From assembly GCA_030737835.1 (NCBI GenBank), contig CM060847.1, positions 16,654,656 to 16,718,655 of the forward strand: a stretch of DNA of 64,000 nucleotides. Reading direction: 5' to 3'. Every line of letters starts with the position of its first letter. Position 1 is the first letter of the stretch. A program made the position numbers and the translations under genes. The notes below the pieces were generated by a model. The model saw only the letters and a list, made by a program, of their open reading frames with translations. It searched no databases and was not told where the DNA came from. The stretch comes from Acorus gramineus (Eukaryota > Streptophyta > Magnoliopsida > Acorales > Acoraceae). This document shows positions 31,804 to 43,285 of this stretch, one piece after another.

Positions 31804-34800
31804 TTACCGGTTCGTAAAATCGGGTGCCTCTGGATGGTGTAGAATATAAAGAATCATCAGAGATGAGTGCTTGGCCCTTCGAATAGTATCAAACTGGTGG
31901 TAATTACTTTGGCAGAAATCCAAAAACTCAGGCCTATGGTCCACAGAAGTGTTCCTTATGGTTTCATCCCCATCTTCAGTATCTGAATGCACTGTATCCA
32001 CCTCTATCTGAAAATAATTCTAATACTTAGATGTCGACATTTAATATGCATTCAATGTGTATATAAAAGAAAATGGAAGTTTGGATTTTTTTTTTTTGGC
32101 ATTGGACATAATCATCTGAATAAGAAATCTGAGATGAGGTAACTTCAACTACTCACCTGAGATAATGAATGCTTTTCCCTACAATTGCTCGGATGTTTCC
32201 ACTCTCCAAGAGTTTTCTCACTCTCATAGCATCTGCACAGAATAATTAGATAATAATGAATTTGATGAAGAAATTTTCATATATTTGGATATACCCTCAG
32301 TACAAAACAGAGGAAGTGTGAAAAAGATGTGTATGTGGGAAGCTACATGTCTTCTAAAGTAAAATGTCCTCATCATTTACTGTCTCTCACCTTGGCGTAT
32401 AAGTGAAAATTCACAAGCAAGGAAGCAAATGATTTGTTTTATCAATAAAAGAAATTTACATGCTATGTATTGGAATTTGGATAAGTCAACACAAGAAAAA
32501 GATCACAGCTAGGTTTCATGAATCTAAAAGCATCTATATTTCTTTGTACTATATAAAGCCACATCTGCGCATTGGAAACACAAACTAACATTTTGCAATA
32601 ACTTCTTAACTAGACAGACATTCAGATAAGCACATCAACAACACCAAATAGTTTACAGCCTCAGAATGATAGCAAATCCAACAACAAAAAAAAAAAAACA
32701 GAATAGGCCAATCAGCTTCCAAGAAAACTGGTGATGGTGCCACAATATAAAGAATGACAAGTGTGGTGGAAGAATCACAATGCTTAAAACTGGGGAAATT
32801 TTGTGGTAGGGAAGCCAATGATAATAGAAGGACCAAGCTAGACGGTAATGGGAGTAACATATATTGTGGTAGGGAAGCCAATGACAATAAAAGGACATAG
32901 CCAGATGATGTCCGGAGCAATCAAGTATGCATGGGCATTGGAGACATGGAAGAAGAGAGGAGACAAACAACAAGAGATGAAAGAGTGGGAAAACCTAGCA
33001 CCAAAGGCAATCAAGTGAATGAAAATCAATGTTGCTCAGAGTCTTATAGGCATCATTTCTATCTACAACAATCCATTAGACTACAACTATACATTGTGGG
33101 ACATCAATGATGACTACACTACAACATCTGAAAGCTTATGTATTCTCAACAGGCACAACATAGGCTCAGTTCTTACTCTAGAGTCATGTGAAGTGTGAAC
33201 ATTTGACCAATGATTTTAAAATGGTAGACTACTGTGGTTATCTTTTCATCGAAGATTACGAGAAAATATATGTTCAATCAAAACATTCTTAAGATCAAGT
33301 TGTTTGCATTGAGGAATACATACTTTTCACAGAGCTGGAATTTTCTTTTTGAGCACTGTCGACAAACCCAGACCTTCCCAGACAATATATACTCACGGCA
33401 ACAGGTGCAAGCATGCTGCAACTGTGCGACGATCAAGTTTTCCTTGCATTGAAGTATGTGGGATCCAAACTGTTAAAAGGGAAACAAATTTAAGTTACAA
33501 AAAAGTATTCAGTTGTCAAATATAAAAAAACAAGCTTGTTTGCATTCAAAAGCTGTAGAGATGGAAGCCATTATCATAAATGCTGCCTTTAAATCACAAC
33601 AAAAATCAAATATCACACATGCTAATTACACTTGTAATGTTAACGATATAGAAAGGAATAAGTGATCTAGTGAAATATCTGCGAAGGGCCATATATCAAT
33701 GTGCTAAACATGGAGGTAGGAAGGTCTCAATATTGGTATTTAAATATATACCTTTTTCACTATCTGATATTCTTTTGAGGCATGCCCAATTGAACGCTGA
33801 TGCACAGCATATTTCAAAGCTCTCTCTGGAACTGCAATTATCTGTTCCTTCTCGTCCTTTTCTTTTTGAACATCTTTGATAATATCTTCGAGGGCATTTG
33901 GCCAATAGTCACCATCAAAATATGGCAGGTGGGCTGCAGAGAACTTGACCTTGCATTCATCACTTGACAGGAAATATCCATCATATATGTTTGTTGTGCC
34001 AACTACAATATGCTCCTCAGATGCTTTTTGTAACATTGTGGCATACCTGAGAAAGATGAGTTAGACCAAGTTATACAGGACAGAGATGAGGGAATATGAA
34101 GATTCTCACACATATGTATATTCATAAATTGAAAATAAGAAAAATCATACCACTTCTGTAGCTTTTTAGCATTAGGCATCCTTTGGGTGTTTGGATGGTG
34201 ATAAAAGATATAATCTTGTCTTTTGCCGGATGGACATGCCCAGATGTGGCAGCTGACAAAACCGCGTCTTTTGCAATATTCCAGGTACCCTATCTGGTGT
34301 CAGCAAAAAAAACAAAATTATATCCATCTTGAATTATAAAAGAGGAAGTCTTCACACACAACCAAGACATGTACCAATCCAACTCAACATACACCATGTG
34401 ATTTTCCTTGGACGCCCATTAAAGATTTTCAATGTCTCGATTAAAATAAACACCTAATAAAGATGATTTTAAGTGAACAATGACTTTTAAGTTGATATAA
34501 TGAGTTGATAGGGTCATCAATATTGCCTGGGACCAAGTTGAGTCAAAACCATAAGACTTGAACTTAAGGCCCATTATAACCAGAGAGACTTACAGAGTAG
34601 ACAAAAGCATCACGATAAAAAAAAGCACAAAGATGGAGAATATACCAATATTTCATGATAAACAAAGGTACGCAGAGCCTCCCCAGTGGCTGATTTTATG
34701 TCATTGTCAGGCCTGAAGTATTTGACAGAATCAAGATATGCAAGATAGGCATGTCTTCTATTTGGTTCTGGACAGTTAGATCCATATTCTTGGACAAACA

Positions 34801-36954
34801 TGCCAAACAAGACTACTTCAATCCCATCAAACTTCTGAAACACCATAATGACCTGAAGAAGGTAACAACAACCAAGGAATTTAATCAGAGGGGGAGGATG
34901 TTACACAATCCAATCAGTTTAAATTTTGAGAAGTAAATAGGAAAGTGTGTGTGTATATATTTGCACCTTGGACTTGTAAGGAAACTGTTTTGGGTAAGAA
35001 TCTTCTTGAATAATGTCCAAGAATGTCTTTTTTACTTCCACCAACTTGTCAATTGATGAGACCACTCTTACAACAAGACCTTCCACCCCAGGAACCTGGT
35101 CATTAGGTGAAATATTTCATCAAATAAATTAAATTATTCAAGCGGTCTCAACTTCGAGATTCTGAGTATTGATAGTGCTTTTTTAACAGTTAGATAAGAA
35201 ATTTATTTTAAGAGGTGGTTCAGGTAGAAAGGGATCTTACATAAACATAGAAACAAGGAATGAATAACATGATAACAGTGTTACCTCACTGAAATCCTTT
35301 CCTAGGGCCTCTGCTCTCTGTCTTCTGTCATCATTCAATTTTCTGTGAAGTCGTTGCTCCAGATGGTCACTGAGCTTGGTTCTCGGTAAACCCTTTGCAC
35401 CAAGAAATTCATATGGTGGTAATGGTGTGCGCTCACCATTTTCTAGCTGTTGTATATAGCAATGTGGGCAAGTATATTGAGCAAGCAATCCATTCCTTTT
35501 TTCATTAAAAAGGGTGCATATCTGATGCTGCCAAGTTTCACATTTTTCACATTGCACCCACTGTCAGAGAGGAGCAACCAATAAAAAAAAAATCAATGAG
35601 AGCCTTATCATTAATTTCAAAATAAATAATATATTGAGTAAAAGGTATACTCTCACCGATTCATCCTTTTTTGCATCATTTTTCATCTTCACCAGGTTCG
35701 ACTTGGGTACAGAAAACCCATCAATAGTGATGATAGCGCTGCGTTTATCATTGTAACATGGCACACAACATCCGAGGCTCGTGTTAACACCAGGTGGGGT
35801 GGAATCTTCACCAGCCACAATATCATCAACTACCGTGCTATAATATTGTGCATTGCGCTTGATAAGAGCATCACATTGAGCACAATATATTGGAATTGGT
35901 AGGTGTGTCAATCTCTCCATCCCACACAATTGACATACGTTCTCATTATTCTTTTCTATCTCTGCATTGCTCTGTCAAAGAACCCACACAAGAAAACAGA
36001 GGACATAATGGTTCAGTTAGAGCAATACTAAGGGAGTTCAAGAATCAATAACATATATAATTCGATGAAACACATTAGGCTTACCTGACCAAAGCACTGC
36101 CTAAGAGAGTCAATGTGCCTGTTGACCATATCTGCTGGGAGAAACTCCAGTGCAGAGACGCCATGAATCATATGGTCCACCTTCAGCTTTGTCCCATCAG
36201 TAATCTCCCCTGATGACACTGAGCTCCAACCTTTCACCTGCACTGCTTCAACCATCTCAGGAGACGATTCATCCTTCATGAACTCAAAATAACCACTTTT
36301 CAATTCTCCAAGTTTCTCTGGGGTCTCAACCACCTCAGAATGCAATTCATCCTTCGTTTCCTCAAAATAACTGATTTTAAATTCTCCAAGCTGGTCTGGG
36401 CTCTCTTGCATGAAGACGTCATCACATGACCTGTCCCCTGTCTCGACCACTTCCAACTGAGGCAAGATAGAAAATCTCTTCTCCAAGCATGACTGGTGTT
36501 GCTGCTCAGTTGAAGACATCTCACATGCCTTATCTCCAGTCTTCACCACTTCCAACTGAGTCAAATTTGAGAATATCGGCTCCTGGCATGCCTTTGGCGA
36601 ATGGGCGGTTTGAGGACTCTCTTGCATTGTCTTCATGCGCTTAATGGGTGGCTCTTCCATGGAGACAGTCATGGGGCACAGGCGCTTCACCGGGCAGAAC
36701 AGAGAGGTCAGAGAATGTGCGGCCCGAACTGGCTGGCATAAACAGCACACCCGATCAAGGCAGAACCGATAATGCCTCGTAAGCTCTTTGTAAAAGAAGC
36801 AGTTAAACATGCAAGGTGAGTCCTTGCATTCATCGAAATGACGAACAAACAGCTTCATTGATCCGCAGTACGGGTTGCCACACTCGCCATGGTCGGCCTG
36901 ACAGCTCATGACATGTATGTAGCTTGAGAGAAACTTCACTGAATCCGATGCCAT
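31804..36954 (-). CDS. HAC: CBP-type histone acetyltransferase (HAC-like), exons 1-10, truncated at ZZ2
   Basis: Ten exons with GT-AG borders and matching phases: 36085-36954, 35657-35971, 35285-35560, 34967-35095, 34646-34852, 34151-34293, 33752-34046, 33324-33469, 32157-32232 and 31804-32007. Total 2,661 nt, 886 residues. Exon 1 encodes TAZ1 ([19 protein letters not shown]...RVCCLC) and a low-complexity spacer with repeats of QLEVV(K/E)TGD. Exons 2-3 carry the PHD-like cysteine region ([20 protein letters not shown]) and exons 3-7 the CBP-type HAT core ([36 protein letters not shown]). Exons 8-9 hold ZZ1 ([25 protein letters not shown]). HACs acetylate histones as nuclear co-activators. The stop at 31804-31806 falls in ZZ2. 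The N-terminus begins directly at TAZ1, much shorter than typical HACs (about 1,400-1,700 residues). Confidence 0.85.
32803..32910. repeat. 63-bp period duplication in a HAC-like intron
   Basis: GTGGTAGGGAAGCCAATGA(T/C)AATA(G/A)AAGGAC starts at 32803 and again at 32866. Intronic, no coding meaning. Confidence 0.7.
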
Positions 36955-38300
36955 GGCTCACCTGTTCACACCCCAAAAAAACACATATATGCGTTAAAAA
37001 TTGAAACAATCAAAGTATGGAAAAACATAAAACTTCTATCTGGTCTACTTGAGATCATAGGAACCATAATTTCATGGTCTAATAGAACCACCAAATAATC
37101 AATTGAATGCATGTAATAAGGCATCATATAAAGATCAAAATCAGTTTATTAAAGAAGGGGAAAATCCATATAACCCCCTACATACTGTTTGATATCCATA
37201 TAACACCTTGTGCTTTTGTAAAATATATATAACCCCCTACAAAACATAAGTAAATCCAAATAGATCCCTGTGTTAAAAAACAGTTAAAAGATTTTGAATA
37301 TTCTGTAAATATTCCTATGTTAACTTGTGTTTCAAAAGTTGTGTGCCATTAAGACCCTACATTCTATGAAAAATGCAAAAACACCCCCTCTAAATGACAA
37401 TTTTGCCCCTGACATCAAATAAATCCTCCTTCTTTCAGACCTGTAACTCCCTCATTCTCCCCAACCATTGCCCTTCCACCATTCCCACTCTCCATCTGTG
37501 AATCAATCCATATTCACTGAACATATGATGATACATTGTGAAAATTAAATAGAAGTTAAACTCAGTCCAATGCAGACCATATAGTATAATGAATTATGAA
37601 ATATCATTGTGAAATCTGAACCAATTGTCATTGATCACAATCTAAATTCAAGTTAACGAGAACAATCAAAACCCCAAATAATATGAAAACCCTGGTTCAA
37701 ACAAATGAAAACCCTTAAACAGTGAAATTGAAACCTAAATCAGCAACCAATGAAAACAACTAGTTGTGTATGATAAGATTTACTTGTGAAATCGGAAAGT
37801 CTATTTGTTTAGGCCAATTTCGCGGGTTCAAATCGATTAGTTCTTCGGAGTGTCGGGACACGAGCGGAAGAGATATCATCAGATGTCATCAAATGAAGAT
37901 GAGATATCGGAAAAGAAGGAGAGAAAGTGATCGGAGGAGTCGACGGAGGCAGCGATGAGGAGAGAGAAGGGAGAGTTCGAACGGGTTGTGAAATCAGTTT
38001 TAGGGTTTTGAAATCAGTTTTAATTAAAAAAAAAACCTACTTAAAATGATCAAATAATGGAACACATGTAAACCCCAAAATAATATTTTGCAAGCCCTAG
38101 AATTTAAATTCGACCGTTATTGAATGCATGTAATGATAATCGACGGTTGGGCCACGTACATTGCTTTGATTCTTCTCCAAAAAAAAAAAAAACACATATT
38201 TTTGTGGGTTTAGTGAATTTTTTATGTGGGGTTAGTGAATTAGGGTAGGGTTTCAAGGGTTTTGAGATCACGATTGAAATTTCTGGCATGCGTGTTTTAT
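36955..38300. promoter_or_regulatory. 5' flank of the HAC-like gene
   Basis: An acceptor-like GTGAACAG lies about 7 nt before the ATG, hinting that an upstream exon exists. The minus strand at about 37780-38010 looks like a plant 5' UTR (AAAACCCTAAAACTG, then C/T-rich TCTCCCTTCTCTCTCC) and is a candidate first exon. 37150-37430 is AT-rich repeat-like sequence (CCATATAACCCCCTACA appears twice). No coding N-terminal extension was found. Confidence 0.35.
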
Positions 38301-38329
38301 AAAAAATTTACATGGGTTTAACATTTTCT

Positions 38330-39095
38330 TTTTTAGCATGGGGCACTAAACACAGTCAGATCCAGGATAATATTTTAGGGTGGACTATATTAAATACTTA
38401 TATAGAAGTTTTTAGTTCTTATGTTTTGTTTGGGAGGTTTGGAGATCCAGGCCCCGTTGAAGGTAAAGTTATTAATGTGATTGGTTTACCAATATCGCCC
38501 TTTTACAAAGGTGTACCGGTCAAGATGGGATCCCCATGCAGATACTATGTGTTCGTCATGTTCTAGTGTTGCGGAAACCACTACACACTTGTTCGTGGAC
38601 TGTTCAGTGGCCCATCATGTGTGGAGTTTATTGAAAGTGGCAGTGATTTTTGATGACTGGATTACTTCTCTCTCGGATCTTTGGGAGGCGGGGCGGAAAT
38701 TGTATTGCAGGGATGTCAAAAGTGTTCAAGTTCAAGTGCTACAATTGGTTTCCGCTGTTTCTTGGGCTCTATGGCTTGCAAGGAACCATTGCATTTTTTG
38801 GGATTCATGGGTGTACCCAGAAAATTTTTGGGAGTCGATATTATGTTTTATTAAACATTGGGGCGTGGCTTGTGCAGAAGCTCGGGGTGTCGCCTTTTTG
38901 GGAGATCGCCTCACAATCATGGAGTAGATTGAGGTGGATCATCATCGGGGATTTTGTAGATATCACTTCTACCTAATTCCGTCTCCTTTTGACATTTGCT
39001 CCTTTTTTTAATCTTTTCTTCTCTTGTATGTTTTGGACATTACCTTTCTTAGGAATAAAATTGAGACAAGCTACCTACCATTTCTCTAAAAAAAT
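38330..39095 (+). pseudogene. Non-LTR retrotransposon fragment with zinc-binding RT domain
   Basis: A frame at 38481-38927 contains SRWDPHADTMCSSC and AETTTHLFVDCSVAHHVWSLL, the zinc-binding domain (zf-RVT) that follows reverse transcriptase in plant LINEs, then SWALWLARNHCIFW. Neighbouring frames (38312-38566, 38650-38976) overlap it, indicating frameshifts. The 3' end is followed by an A-rich stretch (about 39075-39095). It is a 5'-truncated, dead copy. Confidence 0.65.
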
Positions 39096-39484
39096 AATAA
39101 TATTTATATACCAAATAATGTAATGATATTCAAAATACATATACATGTGAAGAAAATAAAAAATATGAAATGTTATTAATGTTATGTATTTTGATTTTTT
39201 AATAATAAAGATGAGATATAAACTCATTATACATTGTATATTAGAAAATTTTATAATTGAAATTACCTATTATGTTGTCATAAAAATAGAAAGAATTATT
39301 TCTACAAAAATAAGAAGAGTTGTTTTATGGATATAAATGTTTCTTTATCGATTGACATTAAATAAATTCTTAAGATAATATTTGAATTTTAAAATTTAAA
39401 ATTGTTAAAATTTATAAAAAGTTTAGTTTGGGGATATATTTTATGTATAAAGTATAATTTATATAATATGAAATAAAAATATCA
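39096..39484. other. AT-rich intergenic
   Basis: Nothing recognised. Confidence 0.4.
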
Positions 39485-39493
39485 TAATATATA

Positions 39494-39755
39494 GGGTGTT
39501 GTTACATACAGTTTTTTCTTTCAACCAATTCCAGTCCCATATACATTGATAGAAAATCATAGGAATGTATATTCATGTTAATGAGGTATATGCTTCAATA
39601 GAAACTTTTTTACATTTTCTATAAATACTTCCACGCAACTCATTGGAATACATACTTCATTTTTATAAGTGCATGTACCTCATTAAATGTGGTATATTAT
39701 TTTTTAAAAATTTAAAACTCAGGGGCTGGAATTGAGACTGTATATGACATTATCC
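39494..39755. mobile_element. 262-bp MITE with perfect TAATATATA TSD
   Basis: Left end GGGTGTTGTTACATACAG; right end read inward GGATAATGTCATATACAG. An identical 9-mer TAATATATA flanks it (39485-39493 and 39756-39764). The class (hAT 8 bp or Mutator 9 bp) is left open because the target is a simple TA-rich sequence. Related termini (TTACACTCAG...GAGTGTAACATTATCC) occur at about 53793, 54478 and 54993. Confidence 0.65.
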
Positions 39756-39764
39756 TAATATATA

Positions 39765-40191
39765 TCACCAATAACTAAAAAAATACAAAATTTGGGCTAG
39801 GCTAGAGCCGGACCCAGCCAACCTTTAAGTCCGCCACTGACTGCACATGAACTACTTCATTGAAATCTAATGAACAAATATTAGTTGGGATGATCGGTTT
39901 GTTGTGAAGTATTATCATTAGTTGTTAATGTTTTCTACCTCAATCATTTATATAAATATTTTGGTAATGAGTTAAGTTTTAGATTGTTGTTAAAGATACG
40001 AGTAGATTGAGGTATCAACTTGCCCTATCTAACAAACCTCTCGAGTTGTAATTGGCAAATGAACGGCCCGTAATGTAGTTCTAGCTTCATTTTGAATTGA
40101 AGGTGTTGGATATTTTCAACAATTCTAAAATTTGGGTTCAAAAAGTTGGGTTTGAGGGAGAGGATAAAAAGTGATCATATTCTTATAGTAC
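39765..40191. other. Intergenic, nothing recognised
   Basis: No supported feature. Confidence 0.4.
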
Positions 40192-40624
40192 ATGTTTGTT
40201 AAAACTTATAAATTACAAATTATAGTTTTTAGTTTAAAATAAGTAATTGTTCCATGTTTGTTTAAACTTATTGGAACTTATTTATGTTAAAAACAGCTTA
40301 AAAAGTCATAATCTCTAAGCTGAGAAAAGAATGCTTTTGAGAATATAGATTATAAAATGCATTAAATTTTTTTCTTTTGGATACTAGTGCCCTTAATCTT
40401 TTTTATTAATAATGTATATCTATTTTTTTACTATTATACTAAAAATCACTAAACCACATTTCATCTTCTCAATTTTTTTTCTACTATAAAAAAAGCATTA
40501 TCAATTTTTTTATAATTTCATTCATCACTTAATTTATTAATATTCTATAATGTAATATTTGAAAAATGTTGTAGTGATTTTGAAATATTATTTATGTTAA
40601 TTTAATTTTCTTTTAAATATTTAT

Positions 40625-40666
<42 letters not shown>

Positions 40667-41676
40667 AGGTAAAAATCCGCACCATGTTACAAATTAACAT
40701 GTGTCACGCCGAGACGGATATGGTCCGAGTCACTTAGAGCACACAGATCTGGATCCGAGTCCAAGCTATCATGATGACATTCCCGAGCATGCTGGCACGA
40801 CTAGATCTAGGGTCTAGTCAAACACTTCGCTGGCAAATATCACCCCAAGTAGTTTAGGCACGATCAGATTAAAGGTCTGGTCAGACGACCTTACTCCTAG
40901 TGAACGAGCAAAAGAGACATGACTAGGCAAAAGGTATGGTTGGGCGATCTTTCACCTCGCAGACACACTCGAAGACGTAATAGACGAATGAGCAGGCCAA
41001 AGGGCTATGAGCAGAGCTAAAGAAACGGTCAGAGGACCATAAACTCTTGTAACTGCCAAACGGGCAGTTAAGGCCCATTAATTGTGTAACGTGGACAATT
41101 AGTGGGCACAATGTGCCTCATTAACACGTAGGGGTTTCCACCAAAATCGCCCACTAAGTATTTAATGGAGAGACGGTTATAACAGCCAAAGGATAGTAGA
41201 AGCGACAATCTAGCCGAGGCGACCGTATAAAAAGGAAAGTAACTCAAAAGGCTAAGGTATCGAATCAAATCTAATTCACTACTTTCAAGCCACCAAAATT
41301 TAAGTGAGTTTTGTATTGAATCCCCGACTGATACATCTCTTTGGATGCCCTTTGACTGGCACCACACCGATGTCCCCCTGATTTCTTTAGGAGTGCAGGA
41401 TCCATCTTCATTCGAGTCCAAGTTCGTGAAGGAAGGCTCCGAAGACCGATAATTTAACTGAATGGGAAAAAATCCTCCTCATATATCAACTTATTTTATC
41501 AAAAATAAATTAATTTTTTACTTCTACAGTTTAGAGATATTTTTTACAATTGTACCATCAAAAACTATTTTATAACTTATTAAACAAATGCCCACTACTA
41601 CTTATCAGAAAAGTTATAATCTATTATTTATAAGTTATATTCTATAATCTGTAAATTTAAGATGAAATAAACATGT
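40192..41676. mobile_element. TIR element replacing the 5' end of POB1-like copy 3, with nested solo LTR
   Basis: The left arm starts at ACATGTTTGTTAAAACTTA (about 40193) and the right arm read inward at ACATGTTTATTTCATCTTA (about 41673). Both continue with AAATTACA(A/G)ATTATAG. The right end lies directly against the pseudogene at 41677, exactly where its start codon should be. TSD not found. About 817 bp of its length is the solo LTR. Confidence 0.5.
40665..41481 (+). mobile_element. Solo LTR, 817 bp
   Basis: Begins TGAGGTAAAAATCC and ends GGAAAAAATCCTCCTCA, giving the TG...CA ends and the short terminal inverted repeat TGAGG/CCTCA. It is flanked by the 5-bp duplication TATAT (40660-40664, 41482-41486), next to an (AT)n run. 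GC-richer than its surroundings. A TATA box (GTATAAAAAGG, about 41225) suits an LTR promoter on the plus strand. No internal region or second LTR. Gypsy or Copia cannot be told. Confidence 0.75.
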
Positions 41677-43285
41677 TCGGAGCGGATGAAGAACAACCGT
41701 CTTGGAGAGGAAAGCTTTTCTACCACTTCATGGTCGCAGTCGAGTATCTACTTCTCCTCTTCGGATAGGTCCCTAACTTCTTCTCCGGCAACCCAGAGAC
41801 CGAAACAGAGCCACCCAATCCTTCCGTCCACCATCGACCCACAGACGCCTCCTCCGACCATTAACTTCCAATTCCAATTCGCCTTCAACAACACCGATTT
41901 CTCCGACAGCACCCTCTGTCCCGAGATCACCGATTCTTGGTCACCATCGGATGTCGAAGAGGTCCAGCAGAGCCGGAGGTGGTGGAGGAGGAGACCCAAA
42001 CAAGAAGAGAAGTGTTTGAGAGCCGTCAATCTGCATTTGAATTCAGCGATCTTGGCAGCCAAAAGCCCCTTCTTTTACAATCTCTTCTCCAACAAGAAAC
42101 ACTCCGCGACGGTCTTACGCGTTGATCCCTCGGAGGAGGCCGTGGTCATGGAACTGCTGAACTTCGCTTACGCGGGACATCTCTCGCGCGAGACGGCGGA
42201 GTCCCCTTCCGCCTTCTTGGACGTGCTGATGGTGGCGGACGAATTCGACGTCGGCTCGTGCATCCGCCATTGCATGGACTTGCTCCGTGATTCCTCGCCG
42301 ATGACGGAGGAGTCCGCTTCGATGTATATCGGGCTCCCCCATAGTATATAAGCGCGCGAGGAAGTCAGGCCGCTCATGTACGAGGCGAGGGAAGTGGTGT
42401 CCGCGAGATTCAAGGACGTGACCGATCTCCGCCGTGAGATGGTGCAGCTCCCGCTCCCTGTTAACGTCGTCTCGGAAGATGAAGTCTACGACGCCGTCAT
42501 CAAGTGGACGCGCGAGAGAATTACCCGGAGCGGCGCGGGATCCTCGGCTCGAACCTCGCACGCCTCGTTCGGATGCCTCACATGATCTGGGAGTAGCTGA
42601 GGGAAGTCGTGAATTGCAGAGACGACATCGATAAGGGGCTCGTCTCGGAAGTGGTCATCGACGCGCTCTTCTTCAAGGTCGCGCCGAATTCCCACATGCA
42701 GCAGCGCATCCTCGTCGAGGCGGCCAATGATCGGTTCTACGTGGCACGTTCGTACCGTAACCGACCGGTGAAGGTGATCGAGCTGGAGAGACCTCGGTTG
42801 CATTGCATTGTTTACTTGGAGCTGAAGAGGGAGGAATCGGCGCGCCTCAAACACTCCGAGTGCGTGCGCTCCCAACTCTTTTGGTTCCGCGCGCATGCCT
42901 TGTACTTTCTCGTTTCGGCATTTCGCCACTGTTGATGACTGGAGTGTCTTTGTGGTATTCTTGTGCATACCGAAGGGGGAGAAGCGGCAGAGTTTTAGGC
43001 GTGAATTTTGGGTTTGAATCTACGGTGAGGGTGGATCTGGGCAGGGAATTTGAGAGAAAGTGGTCAGCGGAGTGTGAGTTCAAGGATGGGGAGAAATTCC
43101 GCTGGGTGGATTTTATGGCCAACTATAGCGCTTACTTGGGCTTATCGTTTGAATTTGAAAAAAAATTAAGACGCATGCTTATCATTTCATTAAAAAAAAA
43201 AAAAGAAACAATAGCGCTTACTTTGTCGATGGCACATTTCATCTGCATGTGGAGCTGGGCGTAAGGCAGGGACAAGAGCAGTAGA
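41677..43285 (+). pseudogene. POB1/LRB-like BTB-BACK gene, copy 3, dead
   Basis: Homologous to copies 1 and 2 over nearly the full length. It begins GADEEQPSWRGKLF without the start codon, has an early stop (about 41765) and a frame change before the conserved NNTDFSD segment. A stop ends the frame after LPHSI (42349-42351). A deletion and frame changes around 42450-42600 hit BACK, there is a further shift near 42930, and a 73-bp insertion lies near the 3' end. It lacks GMRES after LFSN like copy 2, so those two are probably the closer pair. Orientation is opposite to the intact copies. Confidence 0.9.
43138..43210 (+). mobile_element. 73-bp poly(A)-tailed insertion with 13-bp TSD
   Basis: The 13-mer ATAGCGCTTACTT occurs at 43125-43137 and again at 43211-43223. 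The 73 bp between are absent from POB1-like copies 1 and 2 and end in an A-rich tail (AAAAAAAAAAAAAGAAACA). This is the signature of LINE-mediated retroposition of a very short RNA. Confidence 0.8.
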
